A stretch of 64,000 bases of DNA from Owenia fusiformis. Lineage: Eukaryota > Annelida > Polychaeta > Sabellida > Oweniidae. The notes under the pieces were generated by a model, which was not told the origin of the DNA, searched no databases, and saw nothing but the letters and a program-made list of their open reading frames with translations. The DNA is taken from assembly GCA_903813345.2 (NCBI GenBank), contig CAIIXF020000001.1, forward strand, positions 22,215,915-22,279,914, given 5' to 3'. A program made the position numbers and the translations under genes. Each line of letters begins with the position of its first letter. Within the stretch, counting starts at the first letter, position 1. Positions 13,101-28,100 of the stretch are shown here, piece after piece.

Positions 13101-16100
13101 GAACATAGAATAATAGTACATTCTGTCTCTAAACATGGGATAACATTGGAAGAAAAAACTCTGGATCATTTCCTGTGTCAAGAGTGAATATACTATAATC
13201 TCCCTGAATATATAGTCCCGGTGTGAAAGAAATTATGGTCCCCTGGGGATTATGGTCCCCTTTCCAAACGGCCCTTACTGGCCCCGATTGTGTATAAAAT
13301 AATAAGGGAAAGAGTTGTGATTAGGTCACTATATAAATCAATGGAGAGTAGGACCATAATTTGATAGGACCTCCTACCCTTTTACACCGGGATATATAGT
13401 CCAAGGATGCATGTTACCAGACTATATTTTCTATGGTATACAATATAACTTCGAGGTATTTATACTGACGAACTATAGATACGTTGACAGCAGTCCCATC
13501 CCCATTCAGTACCAATCCTAAATAGCATACCCCATTCAACCAGCTTTGCCTCTTTTTAAGGAGTGATATTCGATTGTTTGGGAATTCCTTGCTAAAATAT
13601 GATATCCTGATCCAAATATCAATTATATTTTCAAGTAATATTCGATCTATATCATTGTAACCATGGGGTAATAGTAGTTAGCCTAATTCACTATTTTATT
13701 TCATTCTAGTAGTGTGATCTTCGACAACTGTACATATGGCAGGCATTGACCCAGTCACCGCGGCCGCTATTATTGATGACAAGGATGACGAGGAAACACT
13801 CCTCCTATATCACTTATTTGAGGAAGATAGGCGTGATGGTATTAACGCATTCAGAATAAATCTGGAAAGTCTATCAAATGAAGAGTGCAGTCTCTTGTTT
13901 CGATTTGAAAAAGATGATCTATTCAGGATATCTCAGGTCATGGAGTTACCAAACGTATTCACTGGTTATAACCGATGTTCGTGTAGTGGCATCGAGGGCT
14001 TGTGCCTTTTACTTCGCCGTCTTGTGTACCCAAATCGACTGTGGGACATCAATGGGATGTTTGGTATGGATCTGTCGACAACTTCGATTTTGATAAACAC
14101 AGTGAACAACTACGTGTATGAACATTTTGGACCTCTTTTAACAGAGTTTAACCAGCCATGGATGACCATTCCAGATTTACAACGATATGCTCGCGCGATT
14201 CAGGCTAAAGATGCCCCTCTTATAAACTGTTACGGTTTTATTGATGGGACTCCAAGACCATGTGCTCGTCCACAGGAAGGGCAGCGTCATTTCTACAGTG
14301 GGCATAAAAGGGAACACTGTCTTAAATTTCAGTCTATCATATTACCCAATGGCATTATTACAAATTTGTATGGGCCTGTTGAGGGGTCCCGGCACGATGC
14401 CTCAATGCTGCGTCGCAGTAATATCCTGGATGCACTTGAAACAAAAAGCCTGCCGAACGGGGAACCCATGTCGATTTATGGAGACCCCGCGTACCCCCGA
14501 ACTCCCCATCTTATTACCCCATTTAGAGGACCCGATGTGACCCCTCAACAGGCCCAATTCAATAGAAGTATGAGTTCTGTGAGGGAAAGCGTTGAATGGG
14601 GTTTCGGAAAAATCATCAGGGAATTTGCTTTTTTGGACTTTAAAAAGAATCTCAAAATACTTTTATCTCCAATAGCTAAGTATTACAAAAATGGAGCTTT
14701 TTTAACCAATGTGCATACATGCCTTTATGGTAGTCAAGTGAATACTTACTTTAACACTGAACCTCTGTTACTTGAATACTACATTCATAGATGAACATGA
14801 TTGTGTAACAAACCAAACATTTTGAGACTAAACATGAACAATCATAGAAAACTGTCAACTGTTAAAACAATTGATAATTAAACAACTTTATTATTGCAAA
14901 AACACCATATCGCTGATTGGAATCGAAAAATCTGTCCGCTGTGGTGGAGCATGCTATTTTTCTAAAACACACCAAGAAAACTTCACAATTTATATTTAAC
15001 TCACATGTTTCATTATACCAAAGAAATTCACCTACTCCGTGCAATGAGATTAATCAGTAGCGGGTAACCTTAACTTCTGTTTGACGTCCAATGACGCTAG
15101 TAAAAGCTATTGGAAACGACAAAATCAAACTCTAAATGTATCATTTCTTATTAATGGCACGATATAGTGATACGATAATATTTCCATATCTTCAGCATAA
15201 CCCTGAAGGTATTAATGAGATCTGGATGTAATGGGTCGTTTTTATTTATTTTAATAAAAAATAATGTTAAATTATTGACCGCTATGGAAGAACAGTTTCA
15301 AATGTGAAGTACATTAAGATTCATAATATATCTTTTGAACTACACTTTAGAGAAAACGTATCAAACCTCCCTCCCAAAATCAAATCGTTCCTAAAGTGTA
15401 GCTGTAAAAGTAATATATTGGGAACTTTGATGCATCTCACATTTGCAACTAGTCCTCCATAGAGGACAAAAATCTAGACATCATTTTTCAATAGAACAAA
15501 TTAAAAATACTAAAATTCATCTATACTAGATCTCTTAATACCCCCATAGTTAAGTTAAAACATATGCGATATTATCATGTCACTGTGTTCAGTGCAATTG
15601 AAAATTTAGAAAATAATTGGTACATTTTAGAGTATGATACTCTAGAGCTGTTTTCAATAGATTTTGCTCCTAGCGTTATTGTAGTTCAAACAAAAGTAAA
15701 GGTTACTTGCAAATGGTGTACCCATTGCACAGGGTAAGTTGAGGTTCTTTGGTATAACGAAGCATATGACTCAAAAAAATTGTGACGTTTTCTTAGTGTT
15801 TTTATGAAAAATAACATGACACAACATAGCGGACAAATCTTTCGATCACAACCCGTGCTACATGTATAATGTATATGTATATGTATAATTAAAATAAATG
15901 TTATATGCAAGTAAACAGCATTTTTATACGTAACAAAATTTAGAACAAGAGGAGCATTAGCAGTTAGCTAATTTAAATGATTGAGATGATTGGTGATCAG
16001 TGCGTTTAAAGGAATGAGTCTTTTTAAAAGTAACATTTTGTACCTTCATCTTTTTGCGTTCATAATAATAAAATATGAATTTAACTTGCCATGAGGACAA

Positions 16101-19100
16101 ATAAAACAAATAAAAAGAAGTAACTAAAACAGTACACATCAAACTGATGTTAAAGTCTCCATCTATGAGTATGTACGTCTAATCCTAATTTTCCATTCCA
16201 GAATATTTTACTGATAACATTGATCTGTAAGGCTTGTTGAATTAGACAACAAGTGCTATTAATTTTAAAGTAAACATCAAATCCGTATGCACAAGATTTT
16301 TTACTTGTCAAAAGTGCTGCCGAAATAATCAATCGAGAAAAAATGTTTGAACTAAAGTAAGTACTGAAATGTGGCTATTTAGGATTAAAATTACAGACAC
16401 GGACGTTTTAATGTCAGTATGCCCACATCATCAGTCTTTCTTGGGATTCATTGCGTTCCATTTTCTCTCTTCCAGTGCAAATTTCCTCTCCTCAAGTTCA
16501 ATTTTCCTGGTGAGGTATTCCTCTAAGAAGTTACCTACAACACATAAAACAGAAACGTATGCATGTTATCCTATGTGATTAGATTTGGATAAAAAATCAT
16601 TGAAACACTTCTTTTGAATTGTAAAGGATGAATAGTGTTTCATGATTGTGAAAGAAATTATGGTCCCCCAGGGATTATGGTCCCCTTTCCTAACGGCCCT
16701 TACTGGCCCTGATTGTGTACAAGATAATAAGGGAAAGAGTTGTAATTAGGTCACCATATAAATCAATGGAGAGTAGGACCATAATTTGATAGGACCTCCT
16801 ACCCTTTTACACCGGCATGTGTTGTTCGTATATCATATTAATTTGATTAAATGCAGAACAATAAATACCCAGATTGTATAGATTTTTAAATAATTCTGTC
16901 ATTCTGTTTGGGTCTTACCTCTTTTGCAGAGTCGTTTCTTAGAAGGGCTTGATTGAGGCGATTTCGTTTGTTTACCAAGGGTGTTCATCGACTTCTCTAG
17001 AATTTCAGTCACTTTCTTTTGATCTTTTTCTTGATCTTCTTCCTTCTTCTTTTTTGTTTTTGTTCTTTCCATTTCCACATCTTCTTTTAGGGAAATCACT
17101 TCAGTCAACATTTGTGACATCTCGTCATATTCCTCTTCAGTACCAGATCTAAAAGCGTTAAGTTTAAGACGAGATAAATTTTCAGGCGCATTTATGAAAA
17201 TACATGCTTGACCCTAATGTCTGCAAATGGAGAACGGTGGTCAAATTGACTCCTCTGTTTTAATGAGTTCTTTTATGCACGTTATTTTGTGAATCCCTCA
17301 TTTTTAGCTTGAGCCGCACATAAATGACACATTTTAGCGTAGAAATCAGTTTGATTGAGGAAGATCATATTTATGATAATCGGAATTTGATGCCAATGAA
17401 CAGAAAGTCGATATAGTTGCCTTGTCCTAATACTGTGGAAAAAGCAAAGTGATCATTATTTATGGCGTGTCTGATAGACAGTCACTCAGCATATTGAATT
17501 TCCTTTCCCACATGCTTATTTCATGAAAATCAAACCCCCGATCAAGCCACTATTTACTATTTAAAGCATGAACTCGCGAGTCGCGTTTTTCCCGAATTTG
17601 AGAGATAACAGTTTTTCAAAAAACTGCTTGATGAATAGCTATTATTTTTGCACGTTCCTGAACATTTGTGCAACGATTTATCTGATCATAATTTCAGATC
17701 TTTTTTCCCTCTCCCAATTTTTCAACTTCACCAATTCGATTTATATGCCGTTACTTGGTGGTTGGTTGGCTAAGTCATGGACCAAAAATATTCGGAATCT
17801 ACCAAGTTAAGTATTAGTCTACTGCCGAACTGAAACACCGAGTGGCATTTGTAATACTATATTTGCAAATATGAATGGAAAATTGCTGACAATACAATTG
17901 CGTTCAATTGAATTTCAATTGAAAGTGCATAGCTGAGTTATACAAAAGCTTGACAGACGTTGATTTTTTGATTTATTTTAACAATAATTGACTATTCTTT
18001 TAAGAATTATAGCATTTTGGCACCAAACAATTTTCCTTTCATAGAAAAAGCATCAAAACAGAATGTCAAAAATACCCTTAAGTCAAGTTGTTCTCGATTT
18101 TGTTGACCTACTTTTTGGAGAGGTAATTGAATAAGGTTTACAATTCCAACACGATTGAAATTAGACAAGTAGTTTTCAATCATCAGGGTGAGGTTTATCC
18201 AGGTTCTAAGCAATTTCGATATTTTTGATATATTCGATATTTAAGAAATATCTTCGAATGTACCCCTTAGGGCTAGGCACAAAAGCTTTCAAACCCCTCA
18301 CTCCCTTCGGTCGTTCAGGGTATAGAGAACGTTTGTGCCTAGCCCTGCGGGGTATATTCGTCGATATAACAACACCTGCTCTGAGGTCTATATTACTTCG
18401 ACCATGAAAATTCACCAACATTTTTCAAATATTCATTGAAATTTCCGCCATTACTACGGCCCGCCGTTATGAGGTCACACATTACTCGTATTAACAGGGG
18501 TACTGTTGGCGAATATACCCCGGGTGAAATGTTGACGTCATAAAAGGTGTGAATACAGTCATGTTCGAATTCAAGATACTGACCGGTTAATTCGAAGAAC
18601 TTTTGATGTGTGTTCAGAGTACCTGTTGAGTAAATGAATGTTTGAGTTTTGGGTTGGGTCGCCACAAATTTTGATGATTTCATTATGTCACTTTGTTAAT
18701 TCTGGGCACTGTTTAAATTAACAAATGCAACTTCCAAACTTTTCAAATGTTTTATAGAGATGTGAGGAGTGGCCCGCTCCCCCTAGAAAATGTTACTCTT
18801 TTGAGATGCTATTTGGTGATTTCTGGGTACGTTCAAAGTGTATGAGTCAATAAAATTGAATTGAGTCAAAGAGGTTCAGAAGGTGAGCTAGGGTGGGGTG
18901 CCAGAGGGGATCGGAAGCAATAGGTTGTCCCCCAGAAACATTGACCATATGAAGGTGCTATTTGATGATATCTGGGCACTTTAAAAGTGTCTGAGACAAT
19001 AAATGGAATTCAGAATTGTTCTAATTGTTTTGGTGGGATGTGTGGGGTGGCCCACTACGTTAGAACATTTTACGATTTTAATATGCTATTTGGTGCTTTC

Positions 19101-22100
19101 TGGGCACTTTATTGTTTGTCCCCAATAAATATTGACCATATCAAGGTGCTATTGATGTTAATTCTTGGCATTGAACAAATGCAACTTCCAAGCTTTTAAA
19201 TTGTTTTATGGGGACGTGATTAGTGGCCCGCTCCCCCTAGAAAATTGTACACTTTTGAGATGCTATTTGGTGCTTTCTGAGCACTGTCAAAGTGTATGAG
19301 TCAATAAAATGATCTTTTATTGCGGGATGCCAGAGAGTGAGGTGGGGTGCCAGATGGGAGCTAGGGGTTGTCTCCAAGAAACATTGACCATATCAAGGTG
19401 CTATTAAATGGTGTCTGTGAACATTAAACGTATCTGAGAAAAAAACATAAAATAAATTCAAAATTTTCAATTGTTTTGTATATTGGTCCCCCTAGAAAAA
19501 GTTACAATTTTAAAATGCTATCTTGTGCTTTCTTGGAACTTTCAAAGTGTATGATTCAATAAGACACATTGACTTTTTTATGGGGGGGGGGGTGTAAATT
19601 AGGGAACCAGGGGGGGAGTAGACTATATCCTATTTAGTCTGAATAATATTCAGACTATACATATAGTATGTTAAAATTTGTTAACAAAAAATATTTGTTT
19701 ACATAGGAAGTGATATTCAAAATGGCTATTCAAAATGGCGGGAGTGAATTAATTTGCATATTTGTTACTTCAACTAGCTTTATTTCCACCTAATATGTTG
19801 TGTTATTATTGCATTTAATTAATTGTACCTTACTACTTAATTGAAGTGATAAAATGTTGTTTTTTTAACTAATGCTTCCTCAAATTGATAATTTTTTGCA
19901 GAAAATTTCACTGCAATTTCCACAGGACAGTAGTACATCATAACAGACTGACTTCTATAGTCAGTCTGTTAGATACATACTAAGAGGTGGAGGTGAGGTG
20001 GGGGTGCTAGAGAGGAAGCAAGTGTTAAATGCTGACTATAGTAAGGAGCTATTTGATGATGTCTGGGCACTTTAAAAGTGTCTGAGACAATGTATAAAAT
20101 AACTTCAATTGTTTTGTGGGGGTGTGAGGGTGGCCCACTCCCTCTAGAAAAGTTTACAATTTCTTTATCGGGGGGGGGGGTGCTAGTCTATATCCAATAG
20201 ACTGAATGCGAATTTTCATTCCAAATTTCAAAAAAAATTAAGACTGAATAAGATGTTGTCTAGGGGGTATGCGGTCGCATCCATAGAACCCCCCCCCCCC
20301 ATCTGACGGCCCTGCCAAAGACAGCTTAGGTGTAACATGCTAATTGTGCATGGGTTTTTGATATACACAGATGATGGCATTAATTATCGTTAGGTATTCA
20401 GTGATTGCCTTGTCTGATAAGAAGACGTGTATGGCCAATCATACAATTGCTAACTTGATATTGATATAATTGATATAATTACATGTACTTATTACCTAAA
20501 TGACCTACAAGAATATTGAAACTTTAAAGATTAAATCCGGGAGATAAGATCATAAAACGTTTCGTCTTACTTGGATTTCCGCAATCTGTCCTCCCTCTTG
20601 AACGATTTGATGAGGAGTTCCATCCTCTCACGAATAGTTCGTAAACTATCAACGTGGAGACTTTTACACACGTCGAGGCGAACAGCCTCCCAATTGGGAG
20701 GATTCTCCCATGGATTTGCCAGGGAAGAACGCACTAAGACTAAGTCGTCTTAGAGTCTAAAGTAAACACGTTTTTTGGCGCTTTCTTGATCTTGAGACAT
20801 GATGTTCAGCAGTCCACGCGCTATGGATGAATATTGAAGGCTCATTGTGCTGTTTATAAGTACGATTTGCAGGCCACTCACTCATAATCAAATTAGTTGA
20901 CTAATAAGCCTGGTTCCTTTCATCAAAATTAGCACGATATACACTAAACATTATGTAGGTCACTTAAATTTAACATTTAGGGGAAATTGATATACATTTG
21001 AAGGACAAAAATAGATGCGGAAACAACTACGCACAAAAGTGTCAACTTTACGTACTTTCGGTATTGCAGTCGATAACACAAACGTATTGAGTCCACATTT
21101 GCTCCATCTATGCGTTACGGATTTTGATACGGGCAGCTGAAACGTTGTGCGAAGCAACTACACTGTGATTATTGTAATACCATTCCACACAGTGTAAAAT
21201 GAATTGAACATACCATTTGGAAAACTCGATTTATGTCAAACAATAAACAAATCCATTCACCAAATCTAAGTCATATATTGAACAACACAATGTGTTTGTT
21301 CATACAGTGATACTTTTAGAACTAAAATCAATGTAATTGTATGATAAAATGGGATGCGTAAATGACCAACGTACAAAAGCCTCATTTTTCGTGTTTTCCG
21401 TATTGCTGCACGTATAAATTGGACGGACTGCGCATAAATCTGGTAAATACGTTACGGATACGGATACGTTGAGCTAAAAAACGTTGTGCGAAACCTCTCT
21501 ACTATATTTAACCAGTAAAACGTATTGTTATTGCTGAAACAAGTGTTGGTATATGAATATCTACACCCATCAGTGTCCCATGCCCATATTTGCTGGAAAA
21601 TACTTCCATTCCAAAGTAGGAAAACCCATTCTCAATGTAAAATGGCCACAAAGCACGTCCTTCTATGATATCCGGCTCTTCCATGAAGCCACATTCATTG
21701 TTAGGTATGAGGAAACTAGCTGTAAAAAAGCCTCCATCTTTTGGAATTGTTCCATTCCATTTTCCTACAATGAGTAGTAAGATTCATTAATAATTAGTGT
21801 ATGGAATATACTGGGAGGTATAAATACACATATGCAAATATTGTCTAATCTGTTATCATAAGCTGTCTGTCCAGGTGATAACTAAAATACTGTTTGACAG
21901 TTTTGATTCAAATTTTATAGGCTAATGCCTTATATGTGTAAGACATCTGCTTAGAAAGAATTTACAATATGGCTGCTCAAGTCAAAATGGACACCATTTT
22001 TCTTATCCAACCAAATGAAGGAATATAGAGAAGCTGTCCATCCGTCTGTTCGTCTATCTGTCCGGCTGATAACTTAAATACCAGTTCTCGAATTTGATTC

Positions 22101-25100
22101 CAGTTTTATAGGCTTATGCCTTAAGAGTGTAAAACATCTGGTCAAGAAGGAATTTTCAGCATGACTGCTCAATTCAAAATGTTTTTTTTTGTAAAAAATG
22201 TAATCTTTGACTTTGGTGTTGTCTAAGGACAAAGGAACTTTGCTCAAGAAGAGAATTTCAAGATGGCCTATGAATTTCTAAATGGCCACCATTTTTTATA
22301 AAAGAAATAATCTTTGATAACTCAAATACCAGTTGACAGATTAGGTTCAAATTTTATATGCTGATACTTAGAGACAAAAGAGCTTTGCTTTTCCAAGGTA
22401 GCCACTGGATTTCAAAATAGGTGCCATTTTCGTAAAGAACGTAACAATTGATAACTCAAATACCAGTGGACGGATACCCATTAACAAAGGAGCTCTGTTC
22501 AAGAAGAATTTTTTTAAGATTGCCACTATTTATCAAAACATGTTTTGTTCGGTGGGATTTGCTACTCTGTGGAGTTGCTGTTTTCTAGTTTGATGGCTTT
22601 ACCTATCAATGTTATGGGTTTTTTGGCTAGTGCTCCAAATCCAATTTCTGTACAATATGCATTCTTGTAATATTTCACTCGACGATGTGGCGTTGTCTCC
22701 GTCACTGCCCTTAGCTTAGTTTTTGAGATAAATCCTAAGAATGTATAATCTCCCAAATCTACAGGTTGACCTTGGTACAACTGCTCATCCGTCAAACTGC
22801 TTACATCAATGCCATACTCTTTGAGATATTCTACACATTCTCTTCCTGAAATTTAGTAACTCAACTTGAATAAGAATTATGATTGCATGGGAGAGTTGGG
22901 GTCATACCAGGTTAGATGACAGGGGAGACTAACTAGATAATGGCAAGATTTCATTGAATATAGACAAATTATGTGCTATTTACAAGACCAAAGTTAAATA
23001 TTGATGAAAATCAAGATTTTAGAGGGGGTAATATTCTTAAAAGAGTAACAGGGCTGTCAACTTGGGACCACCTAATATGAGTGACTTCAAAATGTTGGAC
23101 ACCTAAGTCCAAATCTGAACACTTTTGTCCAAATTTTGAACACCTTTGGCCAACTTTTAAACACCTTTGGCCAAAGTTTGAGCACCTTTGCCAAACTTTG
23201 AACACCTCAAATTTTTCGCGCTCGCTACGCTCGCGTTCTCGTCAACGGGGGGGGGGGGGAGGGACGAAAAATTTTCAATGAACATGCGTGACACATACGG
23301 GATTCGCGTGACAAATCCGAACAAATTGCGTTCGGTTTTTTCCGACGTTCGTATTTTTACCGTATCGTAAACATATTTCGAAAAAATATTTTTGCGTGAC
23401 AATTGCCAGGTAAAATGCGTATTTTGCGTGACATTTTCTGTCACGCAAAAAAAACTGGCGTGACTTCAAATTCTTCAGCAAATGCGTGACAAATACGCAA
23501 ATTGCGGGACAGTTGACAGGCCTGGAGTAATGCATACGAATTTTCTGGGAGTAACATTTGACAGTAAATTAAAATGGAATGAGCACATAAATAAGGTAAC
23601 ACATAAAATATCAAAAAGTATTGGTATTCTGGGAAAGATTAAATATAAATTGAATAGAAAAACTATGATTACAGAGCTGTCAAGTGTCCCGCGAATGGCG
23701 GGATTATCCCGCGAATTTGATCAAAATTTGGCTAATTCGCGTGTCCCGCAATGTCCCGCGAAGTCCCGCAAATGTCGGCTTTGACCTCCGCGAATTTTCA
23801 AAATTGTAACAATCCCCGAGCCTAAGTAATTGTGATTATCTTGTGATATACAGTGTAAGAAGCTAAAGGGTACACCCCAGTTGTCAGAAACCCATTACTC
23901 CGAAAAATATAGGCCTAGTCATAATTTACCAGAGAAAGGGGGACGTACCAAGTTAAGCTTACGCCAGTTTCATGCCATGTATTTGGCCAAATTAATGGGA
24001 TGGACGCATTCTGATGTTCATAGATATCTCTCTCTCTCTCACTTAGAATTGCGCCCATTACATGGTGCTACTAGAATGGCAGGAACGGGGGATTTATTTT
24101 ATATTGTGATCCTAAAAGCGGTTATTAAAACACAATATATATTACCGAACAGTTTATCTTAACTTCTTCAATCTCTTTTTTGTAGGCAAAATAAAATGAA
24201 ACATTTTGAAACAGATAAAATAAGTTAACGCATAGAACTTTAAAAATAAAACAGTATACAATATTACGTTGTCAAAATATTTCGTCGCATTCAATTTCTT
24301 AGTCTCTGTCTCTTATCAAATCGAAAAAGAACAAAACATTCTAAACCTAATCACTTGGGATTTATTTTCGGCCTTCGTTCTTCTCCTAAACTGTATTTGC
24401 TTGACAATAATCAGAGAAAGTGCGTATTAGTATTTTGCGTGGCATATTGTTCTGTCACGCAAACAAACGGGTGTGACTTCGATTTCTTGTCTGTCTGAGG
24501 ACGTATTGGGAACGAGGTAGAATTAAAGAATTTTATGAACGAGTCACGCAAGGTACTAGAACTAGTAAAGTAATTTATTGGATAAGTTAATTTCTAAAGG
24601 ATCTGGATAAAATATGTTTCAAAACTTTGTGAACACTACATAACTACATTAGGCAGATATAGTATCTTGATATATTTCGCTATCATGCGTTTCAAATACG
24701 TTCCTAAAACTATGAAGACGTTAGGTGAGAAATATTGCTATTGTACGTTCGAAAAGTATTTGGTTGTATTTTCTAGTTATCAGGTTACCCATGAACTTTC
24801 GTAGTAGAATCAGATAACAGATTTTTCGAAAACCCGTCTCGTGCTAAGAGTGTAAAAACTTGTATTAACATGCTCAAAAGTGCCAATGTGCACATCAATG
24901 TCAAGCTAAATCAATGTTGTGTCTAAAACAGGTACCTGATCTACTCAAAACAGCTTGTCATTCACGTATACACGCTTAGCAAACACGGCGAAATGACCTG
25001 AATCTTGGAATTTCGTTCGAGAGCTAGTAATGTTTGCTCCGGTCTTCGTCATAAGTGTTCATCAGACTTCACGCATGCGCAGGAGAAAAACCATCAACCA

Positions 25101-28100
25101 ATAACGTTTATAAATCAATTTTGCGCATGCGCCTTACAACGGTAAAGAAATTCGTATTTATAAACGAACCTGTTTGAGATAACCCGATATCAGTCGGAGA
25201 AATCTGACGATCTACGAAACTCACTTCAAAAAATCAAATGCGGACTGACGGCGTATTCTACTATGTTTGGATCTAAGATTTTCAGTATAGATAGAGTCTT
25301 TTATGATCTTTCGAATGAGGTAAGTCTCTAGTTCGAAAGACAATCGTATCAACTTGAACAAAAGTTGAGTTTTGACGAAAAATTGTAACATGCGCAGAAG
25401 TCCCATTTTCGTTGTACCATATTGTCTGGTTTGGCTATTTCTTGAAGACTAACATATACTTTTATTAGTTCCAAAGAAACCCCCTGGATGAACATTACGG
25501 TATTTCAGCCGATATTCCTCAAAATGGTGCATCTTAAAAATCTATAAGTGGGACTCCCTTTATAGAAGCTTTGAACTGAATTTACACTTCTTAATGCTGA
25601 AATTGATAGTTTATTCATACATTTTAAGAAAATAGGTATGTCAAAGAATATGTTAAGCCAAATGTTGCCTTTATAGCTATGAAAAAGTAAAAGAATTTGA
25701 TTTTTCTCTCTACAGGCCTTGTTGCCCCTTTAATAATATTTCTATGTGTATTGTGTGGAATTGTGTTGACGTTTACTTAAGTTAAGTGCATTATATTTGA
25801 TAAATCAGTATCTGAAAGTTTGATTTGAGTACTTTTACATTAAGCCCCAATCACGCAAATCCCTTGAATGTCCTGCGACATCCCGCAAATTTAGGTGGAT
25901 GTTTCGCCAATCCTGCAAATTTAGGGCACTTTGTCTAAAAAAGATTGCCCCTCTATGAAGTCTTTGGTGGTTACCCTGTTAACTGTCCCGCAATTAGCGT
26001 GTTTGTCCCTCGAAAGTTCCCGCGAAATCCTGCGAATTTGATCGAAATTCGACCTATTAGCGCAATCACGCAAATTCCTTAAATGTCCCGCAAAATCCCG
26101 CGAATTTAGGCTGATGTCCCGCAAAATCCCGCGAATTTTTGGCACTGGGTCTAAAAAATCTGTCCCGCGAGAAAATCTTTGGGGGTTGACAGTACTGTGA
26201 TTACCATTTATAATTCACTTATATTGTCACAATTGAACTATTGCAACATGGGGTAATGCATGTAAAACATTTTTGAATAAGTTGCTTTTGTTACAAAAAC
26301 ATGCAGTGAGAATAATCACAAATTCTGACTTTTTAGCACATAGCCCATTAATCGTACAAATGGGATTGGGGGGATTAGGCGATTTCTGCAAGAAAACACA
26401 ACAAAGGAGGAGGGAAAGTAGCGCAACAGCTTCCGGACAGTCATATGTTAGATTTTGGCTATTTTCTGAGGATTTAAACAGGTGCATATGTTTGACCCAA
26501 TGCATTATCTCCAGGAAAAGCACTCATAGAAATGATGAAATAATTTTGACTTTGAGACAGGGAAGATGCAAACAACCCACCCACATGTTTTTCTGAAATG
26601 TTTTCCTGATTTTCGACCCCTTCCACCCCTGCTTTTTCAAATTCTTTTTGCAAAAATGTTGCAAAAATCAAAATGTTGCATTTGGACACACAATTAAACC
26701 CTTCAAGAGAATAAGTAACTCCTTCAGGGGTTTTAAAGATATCCATTATGGGTGACCAAAATTAGATGAAAGCAATGGATCGCATGCATTTTCCCTATAT
26801 TGTTTTCCAATTTATCAAAGAGGAGTTACTTATTCCTTTACAGGGGTTAACTGTGTCTGAAAATGCAACATTTTGATGCAACAAAAATTGAAAAAGCAGG
26901 GGTGGAAGGGGTTGAAAATCAGGACAACATTTTAGAAAAAAATTGTGGGTGCATCTTCCCTGTCTCAAAGTCAAAATTATTTCATCATCTCTATTAGTGC
27001 TTTTCCTGGAGATAATGCATTGGCCTAACATATGCACCTGTTTAAATCCTCAGAAAATAGCCAAAATCCAACATATGACTGTCCCAAATCTGTTGCGATA
27101 CTTTGCCTCCTCCTTTGGAAGATTTATTTTTTCAAGAGAAAATTTACAACTGAATTGCCAAATAAATAGCAAAATATGTTAGGCCATCTAGTAATTTTCA
27201 TCATCACCAACGTGCAAAAGTCAATGTTTTTGCTATAAATCGGGCAACAATGGTCTACACGTCACACGACCTGTAATAAATAGGTATAAGGGACATTAAC
27301 GTTATTATCACAATAGTAATGACATTGCTCACTTTTTAAAGTTAGCTTCCATGCGTTATACAAAAAATAATCGAAATAAATTAATATGGGATGGAGGGGG
27401 GATGGAATGGAGGGGGAATAATGTGTATATAAGACATGATAAGACATGCTACTTGAATTTATTCTTATGACTCCAAATGTTCCCATTTTTCATTCTCCAG
27501 AGATATAATACTAGTATCCAGTTTCTTACTGGGGTACTGAGTTTAGTTTTTTCAAATACACGAGTTCTTGTGAATTTGTTCCATCGTAAAGACATATAAA
27601 TCCCCCCTCCATCCCATATTAATTTATTGCGATTATTTTTTGTATTGCCAAATAAATAGGCGCAGTGCATGGCAAAATATGTTCGGTCATCTAGTATTTT
27701 TTTTGAACTGATACCCTTCTAAGATATGAGGTCTATTAAAAAAGGCGCATTATCATCACCAACGTGCAAAAGTCAATGTTTTTGATATAAATCAGGCAAC
27801 AATGGTCTACACGACCTGTAATAAATATTATTAACATACATCATCCACATGGTACACAGCCTCATACACTCACCTTTTTTAACAATTTCTGATCTCGATT
27901 TGACTCCAAATAATTTCCAGGTTTTATGCAAGACCCTTGGGGCGGCAGATAACTCTGAAGGATCCCCATCTGATAGAAATGATAATGTCGTCTCTGTAGA
28001 ATTTCCTTCTTGCATCGCTTCCCTCTTGCATATATTGCATTTTGAGGAATCACCAAATTTTACAAAACTGATGAGGAGCAAAAAGAAAATGATACTTTGT

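Larger units (their letters stand above)
12826..21499 (+). mobile_element. Harbinger DNA transposon, nearly complete
   Basis: Inverted ends GAGAGGTTTCGCACAACG, followed in both by a gct-aacgtatccg-atccgta block, with TA on each side. Inside are a complete PIF/Harbinger transposase on plus and a Myb/SANT-like gene on minus, the usual two-gene design. It is long for the family (8.7 kb) because MITEs and tandem repeats have accumulated, mainly in the intron of the Myb gene. The usual 3 bp target duplication is not clear. It lies 7 bp past the stop codon of secreted-protein copy A: DNA outside its left end (12738-12825) matches the 3' flank of copy B (45970-46041), and outside its right end is copy A's last exon. 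Confidence 0.85.

Noticed and set aside
23482-23784. A 100-codon frame with [17 protein letters not shown]
   Set aside because: Only its middle is LINE-derived; both ends run into different transposons, so it is not a gene.
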